From positions 248,001 through 312,000 of the forward strand of contig AP014719.1 of assembly GCA_001549895.1 (NCBI GenBank): 64,000 nucleotides of DNA, read 5' to 3'. Below the pieces are notes generated by a model. It did not search any database. It worked only from the letters and a program-made list of their open reading frames with translations, and had not been told where the DNA came from. This stretch comes from Arthrobacter sp. Hiyo8. GTDB taxonomy: Bacteria > Actinomycetota > Actinomycetes > Actinomycetales > Micrococcaceae. A program made the translations under genes and the position numbers. This document shows positions 35,607 to 46,443 of this stretch, piece by piece. How positions within the stretch are numbered: the first letter of the stretch is position 1; each line of letters begins with the position of its first letter.

Positions 35607-36463
35607 TCACGGAACGGTCAGGAAATCGATCACTTCCTCCACGCGACCCAGCAGAGACGCCTCCAAATCGGCGTAGCTGTGGACGGCGCCCAGCAGCTTC
35701 TGCCAACCCAGTCCGATGTCCTCGGCCGTTTCATGCGGCCAGCCGAACGCCTTCAGTATCCCGGTCTTCCAATCCGTGCCCCGCGCGATGGTCGGCCATT
35801 GCTCGATCCCCAACACCTTGGGCCGGATTGCCTGCCAGACGTCCACGTAGGGGTGTCCCACGATCAAGACGTTTCCTGCAGCGCCCGGCAGCGTCATGGC
35901 GTCGGCCGCAATCCGCGACTCCTTCGAATCCGGGACCAAGTGGTCCACAAGGATCCCGAGACGGCGGCCCGGGCCAGGGGAGAATGCGGCTATTGCCGCC
36001 TTGAGATCGTCCACGCCATGCAACGGCTCGACGACGATACCCTCCACCCGGAGATCATCTCCCCACACCTTTTCCACAAGTTCGGCGTCGTGCTTACCTT
36101 CCACCCATATCCGGCTCGCCTTGGCGACTTGGGCCCGCTGGCCGGCGACTCGGACGGATCCTGATGCTGTCCTGCCTGCTGGCGCCGCCCCCTTGGCGGC
36201 GGCCGGGCGTGGGGCAGGCGGCAGGAGCTTCACGGCTTGTCCCTCCAGCAGGAATCCGAAGCCAAGCCGGAACGACTTGGCCTTTCCCCGCCGATCCTCC
36301 AGCACCACAATGTGCATGCCTCCGGACTTCTCCACCCTGGTCACGGCCCCGACCCAGCCGGACTGGACGTCTTCGAGAACCATTCCGCGTTCAACAGGAA
36401 CCTCAGGCAGTTGCCGTTTGGCAGGCGAGGAGAGGTCTTGCGGGCCCAATTGTCGTAAGACAC
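35607..36463 (-). CDS. DUF3097 domain protein (frameshifted at the N-terminus)
   Basis: About 285 residues. It starts at GTG 36463 (VSYDNW). One G missing from the run near 36446 restores YDNWGPQDLSSPAKR, the usual beginning of this family. Then come VPVERGMVLEDVQSGWVGAV, VLEDRRGKAKSFRLGFGFLL, and a C-terminal TOPRIM-like domain (RIWVEGKHDAELVEKVWGDD, LGILVDHLVPDSKESRIAAD). DUF3097 proteins are actinobacterial and uncharacterised; the WVEGKHDAELVEKVWGDDLR pattern suggests nucleic-acid binding, by inference. Divergent from hrcA. Confidence 0.85.
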
Positions 36464-36587
36464 GGTCTTCACACCACTTTGCGCTAGGGATCGGTCACGG
36501 TCCGTGGCATTGCGCAGGACCGCGCGGGAATCATGTTCGCCGCGAGCGGTACCAATGCTAACAACGAGGTGGCTCATACTAGACTTG

Positions 36588-36614
36588 TTAGCACTTGGGC
36601 ATGTTGAGTGCTAA
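36588..36614 (+). promoter_or_regulatory. CIRCE operator
   Basis: TTAGCACTT, a 9-nt spacer, then GAGTGCTAA: the HrcA-binding inverted repeat, with one mismatch in the left arm (canonical TTAGCACTC). It lies 28 nt before hrcA, so hrcA and probably dnaJ are under HrcA control and induced by heat. Confidence 0.92.
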
Positions 36615-36642
36615 CTGTTGAAATGTTGATTGGAGGTGGGCA

Positions 36643-37655
36643 GTGAGCGAACCACGCAAGCTTGAAGTGTTACGCGCCATCGTGGAGGACTACGTTCACT
36701 CCCGCGAGCCGGTCGGTTCCAAAGCCTTGGTTGAACGGCACCATCTGGGAGTGTCGAGCGCAACCATCCGCAATGACATGGCCCTCTTGGAAGAAGAAGG
36801 CCTCATTGCCGCACCGCACACGAGCGCCGGCCGCATTCCCACGGACAAGGGTTATCGCCTGTTCGTCGACCGTATTTCCGAGGTCAAACCACTTTCGGCC
36901 GCCGAGCGCCGGGCCATCCACTCCTTGCTTGAGGGACCTGACGACGTCGAGGACATCCTTGAGCGCACCGTCCGGCTCCTCTCCCAACTGACCAACCAGG
37001 TCGCCGTCGTGCAGTATCCGCACCTGAGCCGCGCGCGCGTCCGGCACATTGAGTTTGTCCTTTTGGCACCGCGCCAGGTCCTGGTGGTGTTGATCGCCGA
37101 TTCGGGCAAGGTGGAACAGGGCGTTGTGCACGCCGCGACGGACACCACTGACGACGAACTCATGGCCTTGCGGGCGCGATTCCTTGGAAGCATCGCCGGC
37201 TCCCAGCTCGACCTCATGCCGCAAGTGCTGCCATCGGTGGTTGCCCTGTGCCCGCCGGCGCTTCGGAACCTTGCCGGCGCCCTTGCCCACGGCCTGGAAA
37301 GGCTTGCCGAGCGGAGCCGCGACGAACGCATGGTCATGGCAGGCACGGCAAACCTGGCCCGCTCCAACGTGGACTTCCCGCTGAGCATCGGTCCGGTCCT
37401 CGAAGCGCTTGAGGAACAGGTGGTCATGTTGCGGCTTTTGTCCGACATGGCGGAAGACCCCGGGGCGTCACGGTGAGTATCGGCCGCGAAAACCCCTACG
37501 ACGGCCTCTCCGAGGCTTCGGTGGTTGCCACGGGCTACGGTCCGGGCAGCAGTGCCAAGATCGGCATTCTTGGACCCACCCGCATGGACTATCCCAACAC
37601 CATGGCGGCCGTCCGTGCCGTCGCACGCTACCTTTCCCGCATTCTGGGCGGCTGA
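36643..37655 (+). CDS. hrcA: Heat-inducible transcription repressor HrcA (frameshifted)
   Basis: About 338 residues. An N-terminal winged helix ([40 protein letters not shown]) binds CIRCE and represses chaperone genes. The GAF-like dimerisation domain follows ([20 protein letters not shown]). One missing base in the C/G run near 37460 shifts the frame; restored it reads [20 protein letters not shown] to the stop at 37655. GTG 36643 has AGGTGG upstream. dnaJ follows 68 nt later. Confidence 0.97.
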
Positions 37656-37722
37656 CGGCCTCGGCTGGAAACCGCCCCGCAAGAAACGCAGTGGAACCGT
37701 AAACAAGGAAGAGATACCGACT

Positions 37723-38847
37723 TTGAGCAGTCACTATGACGTTCTGGGCGTCTCGCCGGAAGCAACCGGCGAGGAGATCAAGAAGGCCTACCGCAAACTC
37801 GCACGTAAGCTGCACCCCGATGTGAACCCCGGGCCGGCGCTGCAGAGGAATTCAAGGCGGTGACTCACGCTTACGAGGTCCTCTCCGACCCACAGAAGCG
37901 CCGCGTCTACGACGCCACCGGCAACGAGAACGGGACCGACAACGGTTTCGGCGGCGGCTACGCGGGCCAGGGATTCGCCTTCCAGGACATCTTCGACACC
38001 TTCTTCGGCGGAGGAGGTGGCGGCATGCAAGGCCCGCGTCACGCATGCGCCGCGGGCAGGACGCCTTGATCAGTGTCCGCATCGACCTGCGCGAAGCCGT
38101 CTTCGGTGTCAACAAAAAGCTCGAAGTGGACACTGCAGTCATCTGTCCACGTGCGAAGGCTCATGCTGCCGACCGGGCACCCACCCGGAACGCTGCGACA
38201 TCTGTGGCGGCTCGGGCCAGGTCCAGCGGGCCGTGCGCTCGATCCTCGGCCAGGTCATGACGGCCGCGCCGTGTGGATCGTGCGAAGGTTTCGGCTCGAT
38301 CATCAAGGATCCCTGCAATGAGTGCAACGGCCAGGGCCGCATCCGCAGCCGACGTTCGCTGACCGTCAAGGTGCCTGGCGGCGTCGCTACCGGACCCGCA
38401 TCCAGTTGTCGTCGCAAGGCGAAGCAGGCCCGCAGGCGGCCTCCCGGCGACCTCTACGTGGAGATCCGGGTCAACAGCGATTCCACCTACATACGGGAAG
38501 GCGACGACCTCCACGCCACGCTGAGCGTCCCCATGACCGCCGCGGCGCTGGGTACCGAGCTCCAGCTTGAGACTTTCGACGGTCCCCAGGAAATCGACGT
38601 CAAGTCCGGCACGCAGTCCGGCGAAGTCATCACCCTGCGCGGGCTGGGCGTCACCCATCTCCGCGGCTACGGCAGGGGAGACCTCAAGGTGCACCTGCAC
38701 GTTGAGACGCCCGGCAAGCTCGACGCCGCACAGGAAGACCTGCTTCGCCAACTGGCCAAGTTGCGCGGGGAGCAGTTCACCGAAGGCAAGCTTGTGGCCA
38801 GTGGAGGTATGTTCGCGAAGCTGCGGGACAAGCTCGGTAACCTGTAG
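37723..38847 (+). CDS. dnaJ: Chaperone protein DnaJ (frameshifted)
   Basis: Hsp40 co-chaperone of about 377 residues that stimulates DnaK. TTG 37723 with AAGGAAG upstream. J domain: [20 protein letters not shown] and the HPD motif (KLHPDVNPG). A Gly/Phe-rich region ([20 protein letters not shown]) follows, then the zinc-binding domain with [16 protein letters not shown] and CNECNGQG intact, and a C-terminal substrate domain ending [12 protein letters not shown]. Six breaks (near 37840, 38033, 38150, 38392, 38428 and 38444) are each repaired by one base. rsmE follows 2 nt after the stop. Confidence 0.95.
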
Positions 38848-38849
38848 CG

Positions 38850-39623
38850 GTGAGCAACCCCGTATTCTTCACAGCTGCCGGATCGCTTGACGGGCTCGGC
38901 CCTGGCGACTCTTTCATGCTTGACGGCGCCGAAGCCAGGCATGCTGTCACCGTCAAGCGCCTGGAAATCGGCGAAGCCGTCGATATCGCCGACGGTGCCG
39001 GCAAACGGCTCACGGGCACGGTGGCCGAATCCGGGCAGGGAACCCTGACGGTCGTTGCCTCCGCCGTCCAGGAGGAACACCAGCCAGCCGTACGGCTCGT
39101 GTTGGTCCAGGCCCTCGCGAAGGGCGACCGGGACGAGCTCGCCGTCGAAACGGCTACGGAACTCGGGATCGACGCCGTCGTGCCCTGGCAGGCGGAACGT
39201 TCCATCGTGCGCTGGAAGGGTGACCGGGCGGCAAAAGCCCACGCGAAATGGCAATCTGTCGCCACGGCAGCCGCCAAGCAGGCGCGGCGCGCGTGGATTC
39301 CGAGGTGCGTGCCGCCGTCGACGGCTCCGGCCTGGCTGCGGCGTTGCCGCCGCCGATCTGGCGATCATCCTGCACGAGGACGCGAAACGTCCGCTACGGG
39401 AGGTCCTGGAGAAGTGGCACGGCGGGGTTTCCGACGCCGATGCCGGGCTGGGCGGGAAGTGCTGCTCATTGTCGGCCCGGAGGGCGGCATTTCACCGCGC
39501 GAAGTGACGAAGCTCAGCGATGTCGGCGCCGTCACCGCGCTCTTGGGCCACCACGTGCTTCGCTCGTCGACGGCGGGTCCTGCCGCCGTCGTGCTCGCCA
39601 GTGACATCCTGGGGCGCTGGTAG
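38850..39623 (+). CDS. rsmE: 16S rRNA m3U1498 methyltransferase (frameshifted)
   Basis: About 259 residues. RsmE adds a methyl group to U1498 in the 30S decoding region. GTG 38850. An N-terminal PUA-like domain (LDGAEARHAVTVKRLEIGEA) precedes a SPOUT knot domain (AVRLVLVQALAKGDRDELAV, VGPEGGISPREV, GHHVLRSSTAGPAAVVLASD), the knot binding S-adenosylmethionine. Breaks near 39302, 39350 and 39457 are repaired by single bases (AWIPEVRAAV, LPPADLAIILHED, GREVLLIVGPEGG). dnaJ-rsmE is a common actinobacterial pair. Confidence 0.93.
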   Translation: MSNPVFFTAAGSLDGLGPGDSFMLDGAEARHAVTVKRLEIGEAVDIADGAGKRLTGTVAESGQGTLTVVASAVQEEHQPAVRLVLVQALAKGDRDELAVETATELGIDAVVPWQAERSIVRWKGDRAAKAHAKWQSVATAAAKQARRAWIPRCVPPSTAPAWLRRCRRRSGDHPARGRETSATGGPGEVARRGFRRRCRAGREVLLIVGPEGGISPREVTKLSDVGAVTALLGHHVLRSSTAGPAAVVLASDILGRW

Positions 39624-39654
39624 CCCGCAGCACGTCCTAGATCAGCGGACGTCC

Positions 39655-40540
39655 TCAGCGAACGGTGAAAGTACGGGTATCAGTCGCGATGTCCGCGTCG
39701 TTGGGTCCCATCAAGGAGACCCGCAATTCGTATCGGCCCGCTCCGAGCCCCACTGTGAAGCTGAAGGTTCCACCCTGTCCCGGAACGGTCGAGGCAGTGA
39801 CCTGCCCGGCGAGGTACGAGGACTTGTCGCCGTTTGAGTTCTCGCGAAGGATTTGCCAATGCAGCTTCTTCGAGGGGTCCGTGCTTCGGCCGTTGAACTT
39901 GACCGGACCGGAAGGCAAGGTCAGGTCCTCCTGCGGGTCGATGATCCACACCGGCGCCACCATGGAGGCGTCGCGGACCATCGGATCGCCGAGTTTGACC
40001 TGGCGAATGCCATGTAGTCCGTGTGCCCGTCAACCAGGATGGTCACCTTGATCTGCTGTCCTGAATCGATCAGGCCCGAACTTGCGGCCGCAGCGGTAGC
40101 GGTATAGACGAGTTCCTGGACCGCCCGCTGTGCCATCCCGGCATCGAGATTGGAGTTGAACGCGTCGCGGGAAACATCGACCGTGACCACGTTCTTACCG
40201 GAAATCGAGGTCGCCAGGCTGCCAGGGTTCTGCCAGGGAGTGAAGAAATCGTGATCCAGAGGCTTCTGGGACATCATGATCCGCAGCGCCGTGGTGATGG
40301 GGTTCTCGTTGCCTGGGTTGTCACGGAATTCGCGGTACAGGAAGGTGTCCGTGTCGCTGCGCCCGATCCAGTACACGGGGATCTTGTTGGAGGCCTGGGT
40401 CGTTTCGAGCGGAGCATTGCTGTCGGGGCCGTCTGCAGGGCAGCGGTCGGGGTGGGGACCGGCGTCGTGGATCCCTGTCCAGTGCGATCGGCAATGCATC
40501 CCGACAGGAACAAGGCAGCCGTCAAGGCGGTCACAAGCAT
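39655..40540 (-). CDS. GerMN/Gmad2-domain lipoprotein (frameshifted)
   Basis: A lipoprotein of about 296 residues. From ATG 40540, MLVTALTAALFLSGCIADRT has a lipobox (LSGC). After a Thr/Pro linker and a break near 40430, a GerMN domain follows (KIPVYWIGRSDTDTFLYREF, ITTALRIMMSQ, VVTVDVSRDAF). A break near 40005 precedes a C-terminal Gmad2 immunoglobulin-like domain (PVWIIDPQEDLTLPSGPVKF, GTFSFTVGLGAGRYELRVSL). These domains were first seen in spore germination proteins but are common on lipoproteins of non-sporulating Actinobacteria; role in the envelope unknown. Convergent with rsmE. The N-terminus may extend further. Confidence 0.78.
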
Positions 40541-40959
40541 CGCGGAACGTTTCCGGATGCGTGTGCCGTGAGGGGTGACGGCTGGCCTGGTGATTTTGGA
40601 TTCCTGATCGTGTTCGGCCGCTGTAGCGCGGGGGAGTCATGCGCCCGGCGGCCGGGCACAGGGCATTTTTGCCCATGAATCAGCTTGTCATAGTCTCCGG
40701 GCCCCGGCTGGCGTTTCGATACCCGGGCGGACAACTGCAATCCGATTGATACGAGGTCGATGCCGAGTTGATACCAAAGCGGCACGAATCCGCCGTCCGC
40801 AGCCCCGCCGGGCACGGTCCGGACCCATCGCGGAGACTGGCTGGCGTAGGATTGAAAGCAATCCGAGGCCACGATCCTGCGCCCATCCAGCAGACGGACA
40901 TCGGAGAAAATCGATGGACATCACCAAGCCGGAGGAGCACAGGCCGCGAGGCCAGCACT
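40541..40959. other. Divergent intergenic region, no supported gene
   Basis: About 420 nt between the divergent lipoprotein gene and phoH, presumably holding both promoters. Open frames exist on both strands but none has a ribosome site plus a recognisable family. Confidence 0.5.
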
Positions 40960-42046
40960 ATGACAGAATCATTGAACGGGCGGCCCAAGGCCGGCAGCGT
41001 TGAGACAGGTCCGGCCGAGTTTCCCACTCTGTCCCGGGCGCCCGGACGGAAGTTGTCATCTTCGACAACTCGGATCAGATGGTTCAGACCCTTGGCAGCC
41101 ATGACGAGGCCTTGCGCTACATCGAAGCCCAGTTCCCCGGCGTCGACTTCCACGTGCGCGGCAACGAGCTCTCCTTCAGCGGACCGTCAAGCGACGTTCC
41201 CAGGATCATGCGGCTTCTGGAGGAAGTCCGTGGCCTGGTCGGCAAGGGGACAGTCATCACCCCGGACGTGCTCCAGCAGCTTGTTTCCTTGTTGCGGAGC
41301 CAATCGCTGCAAAACCCCGTGGAAATCCTGACCCACAACATCCTTTCGAGCCGCGGGCGCACCATTCGGCCCAAGACGCTCAACCAGAAGAACTATGTCG
41401 ATGCCATTGACGACAACACCGTCATCTTCGGGATCGGCCCTGCGGGCACCGGCAAGACGTACCTGGCGATGGCCAAAGCCGTCCAGGCACTGCAGCTCAA
41501 GGAAGTCAGCCGCATCATCCTCACGAGGCCCGCCGTCGAGGCAGGTGAGCGCCTCGGGTTCCTGCCGGGAACGTTGAGCGACAAGATCGACCCTACCTGC
41601 GTCCTTTGTACGATGCTTTGCACGACATGATGGATCCGGAATCGATTCCGCGGCTCATGGCTGCCGGGACCATTGAGGTAGCACCGCTTGCGTACATGCG
41701 CGGCCGCACGCTCAACGACGCGTTCATCATCCTCGATGAGGCGCAAAACACCACGGCGGAACAGATGAAGATGTTCCTGACCCGTTTGGGCTTCGGATCC
41801 AAGATGGTTGTCACGGGGGATATCACCCAGGTGGATTTGCCCTTCGGCGCCACTTCCGGGCTGCGCATCGTCCAGGAGATCCTCAGCGGGATCGACGGCG
41901 TGAACTTCACGATGCTGGACGCTTCCGACGTCGTCAGGCACCGGCTCGTCGCTGACATTGTGTCCGCCTACAGCAAGTGGGACGAAAAGCACCGGGTGCG
42001 TGCCCAGCACACGCCCATCCATGACAAACGGGGAGAACACCGATGA
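40960..42046 (+). CDS. phoH: PhoH-family ATPase (frameshifted)
   Basis: About 362 residues. A KH-like N-terminal domain ([20 protein letters not shown]) is followed by the PhoH RNA-helicase-like ATPase core: [20 protein letters not shown] (Walker A), [40 protein letters not shown] (Walker B) and [20 protein letters not shown]. Breaks near 41033 (one C restores [18 protein letters not shown]) and 41592 (one C restores [20 protein letters not shown]). The stop overlaps ybeY (ATGA), and the phoH-ybeY pair is conserved, linking it to rRNA processing. Confidence 0.93.
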
Positions 42047-42516
42047 GCATCGAGGTCAACAACGAGTCCGGCGTCCAGGTGGACGAGGCACAATTGGTGA
42101 CGCTTTCGCGCTTCATCTTCGAGCGGCTCTACATTCACCCGCAGGCCGAACTTTCCATCCTCCTGGTGGATGAGCCCGCCATGGAAAAGCTCCACATCGA
42201 GCTCATGGACGAACCCGGCGCCACGGACGTCCTGTCTGTTCCGATGGATGAGCTGACTCCAGGTACTCCCGGCAAGCCGGCTCCACAGGGCATGCTGGGC
42301 GACATCGCCATCTGCCCGCAGGTAGCCGAGGTTCAAGCGCGCAACGCCGGTCATTCAACGCAGGATGAAATGCTCCTGCTCTGCACGCACGGAATCCTTC
42401 ACCTCCTCGGTTTCGACCACGCGGAGCCGGAGGAAAAGGAAGAGATGTTCGGCCTGCAGCGTGAGCTGCTGTCCGCGTTCCTCGGCAAGGACGCCCCCAT
42501 GGAGACCATGCTGTGA
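42043..42516 (+). CDS. ybeY: Endoribonuclease YbeY
   Basis: 157 residues. A metal-dependent single-strand RNase for 16S rRNA 3'-end maturation and quality control. The zinc motif [11 protein letters not shown] carries His116, His120 and His126. Also [21 protein letters not shown] 42043 overlaps the phoH stop by 4 nt, and its own stop overlaps the following GTG (42513), so translation is coupled across three genes. Intact. Confidence 0.97.
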   Translation: MSIEVNNESGVQVDEAQLVTLSRFIFERLYIHPQAELSILLVDEPAMEKLHIELMDEPGATDVLSVPMDELTPGTPGKPAPQGMLGDIAICPQVAEVQARNAGHSTQDEMLLLCTHGILHLLGFDHAEPEEKEEMFGLQRELLSAFLGKDAPMETML

Positions 42517-43839
42517 CCTCGCTCATCCTGGTCGGGATGGCGTTGGTATTCCTCAGTTTCGTCGCCCTGCTGACCGCGGCTGAAGCTGCCTTCACCTTCC
42601 TGCCGCGGCACGACGCGGAGCAAGCCATCGTCAAGAGCAGGGGAAATTCGCTTCGCAGTATCCTCGCCCAGCCCGTTGCGCACATTCGCGCACTGCGGTT
42701 CTGGCGTGTCTGGTTCGAGATGGCGGCAGCAGTGGCCGTCGCCGTCGTCATGCACAGCCTCCTAGAGAACGTTTGGCTTGCCGGATTGGCGGCTACAGGC
42801 ATCATGGCCGTCATTGGATTCGTTCTGGTGGCGTCTCGCCCCGTCAACTCGGACGCGCCCACTCGGGCGGGTGGTTCGCTACTCGGCACCACTCATCAGG
42901 TTCCTGTGCTGGATCCTGGTCCCATCCCTGGTTGGCTCGTGGCGATCGGCAGTACGGTAGCGCCGGCGCGCCCAGCGGCGACGAAGCATTCTTCAGCGAG
43001 GAAGAATTCCGTGAACTCGTGGACAGGGCCACGGAATCCGACATGATCGAGGACAGCGAGGCCGAACTGATCCAATCGGTCTTCGACTTCGGCGACACCT
43101 TGGTGCGCTCGGTGATGGTTCCTCGAACGGACATTGTGAGCATCGAGTCCGGATCCAGCCTGGAGCAGGCCATGGCCTTGTTCCTCCGTTCCGGGTACTC
43201 AAGGATCCCCGTCATCGGCGAGAACGCGGACCAGATCCGCGGCATTCTCTATTTGAAGGACGTCGCTGCCGCATTGCACCGCCCCGAACAACCATCAGTA
43301 CGCCAAGACGTTGACGCCATAGCCCGCGAGGCACGCTTCGTTCCCGAATCGAAGCCTGTCAGCGACCTCCTGAGCGAGCTTCAGCAAGAGTCCACGCACG
43401 TCGCCGTCGTCATTGACGAATACGGCGGCACGGCCGGACTGGTGACGCTGGAGGACCTGATTGAGGAAATCGTCGGGGAGATCGTCGATGAGTACGATTC
43501 GAACGATGCCGAGGTCACTGACCTTGGTGACGGCACGTACCGCGTCAGTTCGCGGATGAGCATCGACGACCTCGGCGAACTTTTCCACATTGACCTCGAC
43601 GACGACGAAGTGGACACCGTAGGCGGCCTCCTGGCCAAGACCCTGGGCAAGGTGCCCATCGTCGGCAGCGCGGTGCACGTGGATGGATCTCCTTGAAAGC
43701 CGATAGGCTGGAAGGCCGGCGAAACCGGGTCAGCCATATCATTGCGGCAGCCATTCCAAAAGAAGACACTGACCTTGAAGACCTTCTCGACGAGGCCGAC
43801 ACAACGCAACAGGGAGTTCCACGTGAGCAAGCACAATAA
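42513..43839 (+). CDS. CNNM/CBS-domain membrane protein, CorC/HlyC type (frameshifted)
   Basis: About 443 residues. An N-terminal CNNM transmembrane domain (LILVGMALVFLSFVALLTAA) is followed by a CBS pair (VMVPRTDIVSIESGSSLEQA, YSRIPVIGENADQIRGILYL, VAVVIDEYGGTAGLVTLEDL) and a C-terminal CorC_HlyC transporter-associated domain. Related proteins export Mg2+ or other divalent ions; older names call them hemolysins. Breaks lie in the region 42850-42990 and near 43690; the last gives GISLKADRLEGRRNRVSHII and a stop at 43837-43839 overlapping the era start. Position between ybeY and era is conserved. Confidence 0.9.
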
Positions 43840-44784
43840 GAAGTTCGACGCCGATCAGGACTTCGGCGGCTTCCACGCAGGATTCTCGGTTCTTGTGGGG
43901 CGTCCCAACGCCGGCAAGTCCACCCTCACCAACGCTTTGGTCGGCCAGAAGGTGGCCATCACCTCGGCAAAACCGCAGACCACCAGGCACACGATCCGCG
44001 GCATTGTCCATCGGGACGACGCGCAGCTGATCCTCGTCGACACTCCGGGCCTCCACCGCCCGCGCACCCTCCTTGGCAAGAGGCTCAACGATCTCGTCGC
44101 GGACACCCTCTCCGAAGTGGACGCCATTGGCTTTTGCTTGCCCGCCAACGAGAAGATCGGACCGGGCGACAAGTACATCGCAGCCCAGCTCGCCGCGGTG
44201 GGACGCAAGCCCATCATCGCCCTGGTCACCAAGACCGACCTTGTTGACCGCCAGGCCCTGACCGAGCAACTCCTGGCTGTAGCCGCGTTGGCCGCGAAGT
44301 CCTCGGCGAGCAAGGCTGGGCCGATATCGTTCCGGTTTCAGCGACCGACGGTTTCCAGGTCAATACGGTCGCCGACGTCCTCATCGGCCACATGCCGCCT
44401 TCTCCGCCGCTCTACCCGGACGGTGAACTCACCGATGAACCGGAGGCCGTCATGGTCGCCGAACTTATCCGGGAAGCAGCACTGGAAGGCGTCCGCGACG
44501 AGCTTCCGCACTCCCTGGCCGTGGTGGTGGAGGAAATCCTGCCCCGCGAGGGCCGCTCCGAAGACAACCCGCTCCTCGACGTGCGGGTCAATTTGTACGT
44601 TGAGCGCCCGTCCCAGAAGGCCATCATCATCGGCAAGGCCGGAAGCCGGCTGCGCGAAGTCGGAACGAACGCCCGCAAGGGCATTGAGGCCCTCCTGGGA
44701 ACCAAGATCTACCTCGACCTGCACGTGAAAGTGGCCAAGGACTGGCAGCGCGACCCGAAGCAACTCGTGAAGCTGGGGTTCTAA
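43823..44784 (+). CDS. era: GTPase Era (frameshifted)
   Basis: About 321 residues. Era binds 16S rRNA and is needed for 30S assembly. Motifs: GRPNAGKSTLTNAL (G1), the QTTRHT switch (G2), LVDTPG (G3) and TKTD (G4), then a C-terminal KH domain (KAIIIGKAGSRLREVGTNAR). One C missing near 44292 shifts the frame; restored it reads AREVLGEQGWADIVPVSATD. GTG 43823 lies inside the end of the previous gene (17-nt overlap). Because era is essential, the break strongly suggests a consensus error. Confidence 0.97.
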
Positions 44785-44858
44785 CCGCTGGGGAATTTCC
44801 CAGTTTGGGCCCGTAAAATGGTCCGAATCCCATTTTCCGAGGAAAGGTTGAGCGAGTC

Positions 44859-46433
44859 GTGCGACGTCGCGATGCACGCGTACAAGAGCCCGGCACCCTT
44901 GGTGCCCGCGGCGCTGCACGCCACGGGGAAGCTCCCGGCACCCCCGCCACATGAATGCTCCGAAGGGCCTCCCGCTCTGGCTCAAGGTCACTGCCGTGAC
45001 GGTGTCAGTGCTGTTGGTTGCCGGTATCGCTTTCGCCGCCTACTGGGTCATCCGCTTGCAATCGAACATCAGCAAAGCACCGTTGTCGGCGGGCGCCACG
45101 AGAACCGAAGCCGCGGCCAACGATGCAACGGACCGCCTGCAGATCCTCATCCTCGGGTCCGACACGAGGGACGGCAAGAACTCGCAATACGGTTCAACGC
45201 AGGATTCCACCGGTTACGGCCAGTCAGACGTCATGATGCTGCTGGACATTTCAGCGGACAACAAGAGAGTGAGCCTCACGAGCTTTCCCCGTGACCTCCT
45301 GGTGAATGTCCGTCATGCACTGATCCCAAGACCAATACCGTGTATCAACCCCACTCGAACGTCATGATCAACTCGGCCATGGCAGAAGCCGGGATCGGTT
45401 GCGCCGTGGACACAGTCAACAAGCTCACGGGACTGCAAATCGACCACTTCATGATGGCTGACTTCAACGCAGTCAAGGAGCTGTCCAACGCCGTAGGCGG
45501 AGTCAACGTGTGCGTGAGCGACGCCGTCTACGACCCCGATTCCGGACTCCGGCTCCCCAAGGGAACATCGAGCGTCCAAGGGGAACAAGCCCTGGCCTTC
45601 CTCCGTACCCGCCACGGTTTTGGCGATGGAAGCGACCTCGGCCGTATCCAGGCGCAGCAGGGTTTCCTCTCCTCGCTGACCCGGAAGATCAAGTCTGATG
45701 GCACGCTGGGCAATCCGCAGAGCCTGCTGTCCATTGCCGATGCCGTGACAAAGAACCTGACCGTGGACGAAGGCCTGGCGTCCGTCCAGTCGCTCCTGAC
45801 CATCGGGAGCCGCCTCAAGGACGTTGACTTGTCCAAGGTCGCGTTCGTGTCGGTTCCCACCCAGCCCGCCGCCGTCGATCCCAACAGGCTCGAATTGGTT
45901 CAACCGCAGGCCACCCAGCTGTTCGCAGCCATGCGCGCGAACCTCGACCTGACCACCCCGGGGGCTACGGCCGCTCCCTCGGCCAGTCCCTCGCCTGCGG
46001 CCTCGGGGCACCGTCCGGCAGCGCGGCGCCAGCGCCGAGCGCTCCGCCTGTTCCCGCCTATGACAAGGCCCTTCAGACAGTGACCGTTGCCGACGGAACA
46101 GGCATCGCATCCCGCGGCCAGGAGATCGCAGCCGCCCTGGTTGGCGGCGGATTCACGAAAGCCGCACACTTCCTCGCGGCTGCCGTTCCCAAGACCGTTG
46201 TGTATTACGGGGCAGGCTATGCCGACGTTGCGCCGGATGTCGCGAATCTCCTGGGGATCCCGGCCTCGCAAGTCGAACCATCCAACGGCATCGTGGGAGT
46301 CCAGGTCTATATCGGCAGTGACTTCGATTCGGGAACCAAGTACGGAGTTGCCTCCGTACCGGCCGACGTCGTCAAGCAGACCGCAGGCGACGTGAAATGC
46401 CAGGCGGTCAACCCGGCACTCGTCGCGAGGTAG
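44859..46433 (+). CDS. LytR-CpsA-Psr cell-wall glycopolymer ligase (frameshifted)
   Basis: About 526 residues, attaching polymers to peptidoglycan outside the membrane. A cytoplasmic N-terminus, one helix (AVTVSVLLVAGIAFAAYWVI), then the LCP domain: ILILGSDTRDGKNS, GQSDVMMLLDISADNKRVSL, FPRDLLVNV, AVGGVNVCVSDAVYDPDSGL and ALAFLRTRHGFGDGSDLGRI with the catalytic Arg residues. After a Pro/Ala/Ser linker comes a LytR_C domain (VTVADGTGIASRGQEIAAAL). Breaks near 44950, 45310 (one C restores VNVPSCTDPKTNTVYQP) and 46005. GTG 44859. Confidence 0.9.
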
Positions 46434-46443
46434 CTGCTGCTGC

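Noticed and set aside
40531..40872. A 113-codon minus-strand ORF upstream of the GerMN lipoprotein
   Set aside because: It overlaps the lipoprotein start in a different frame and shows no family features.
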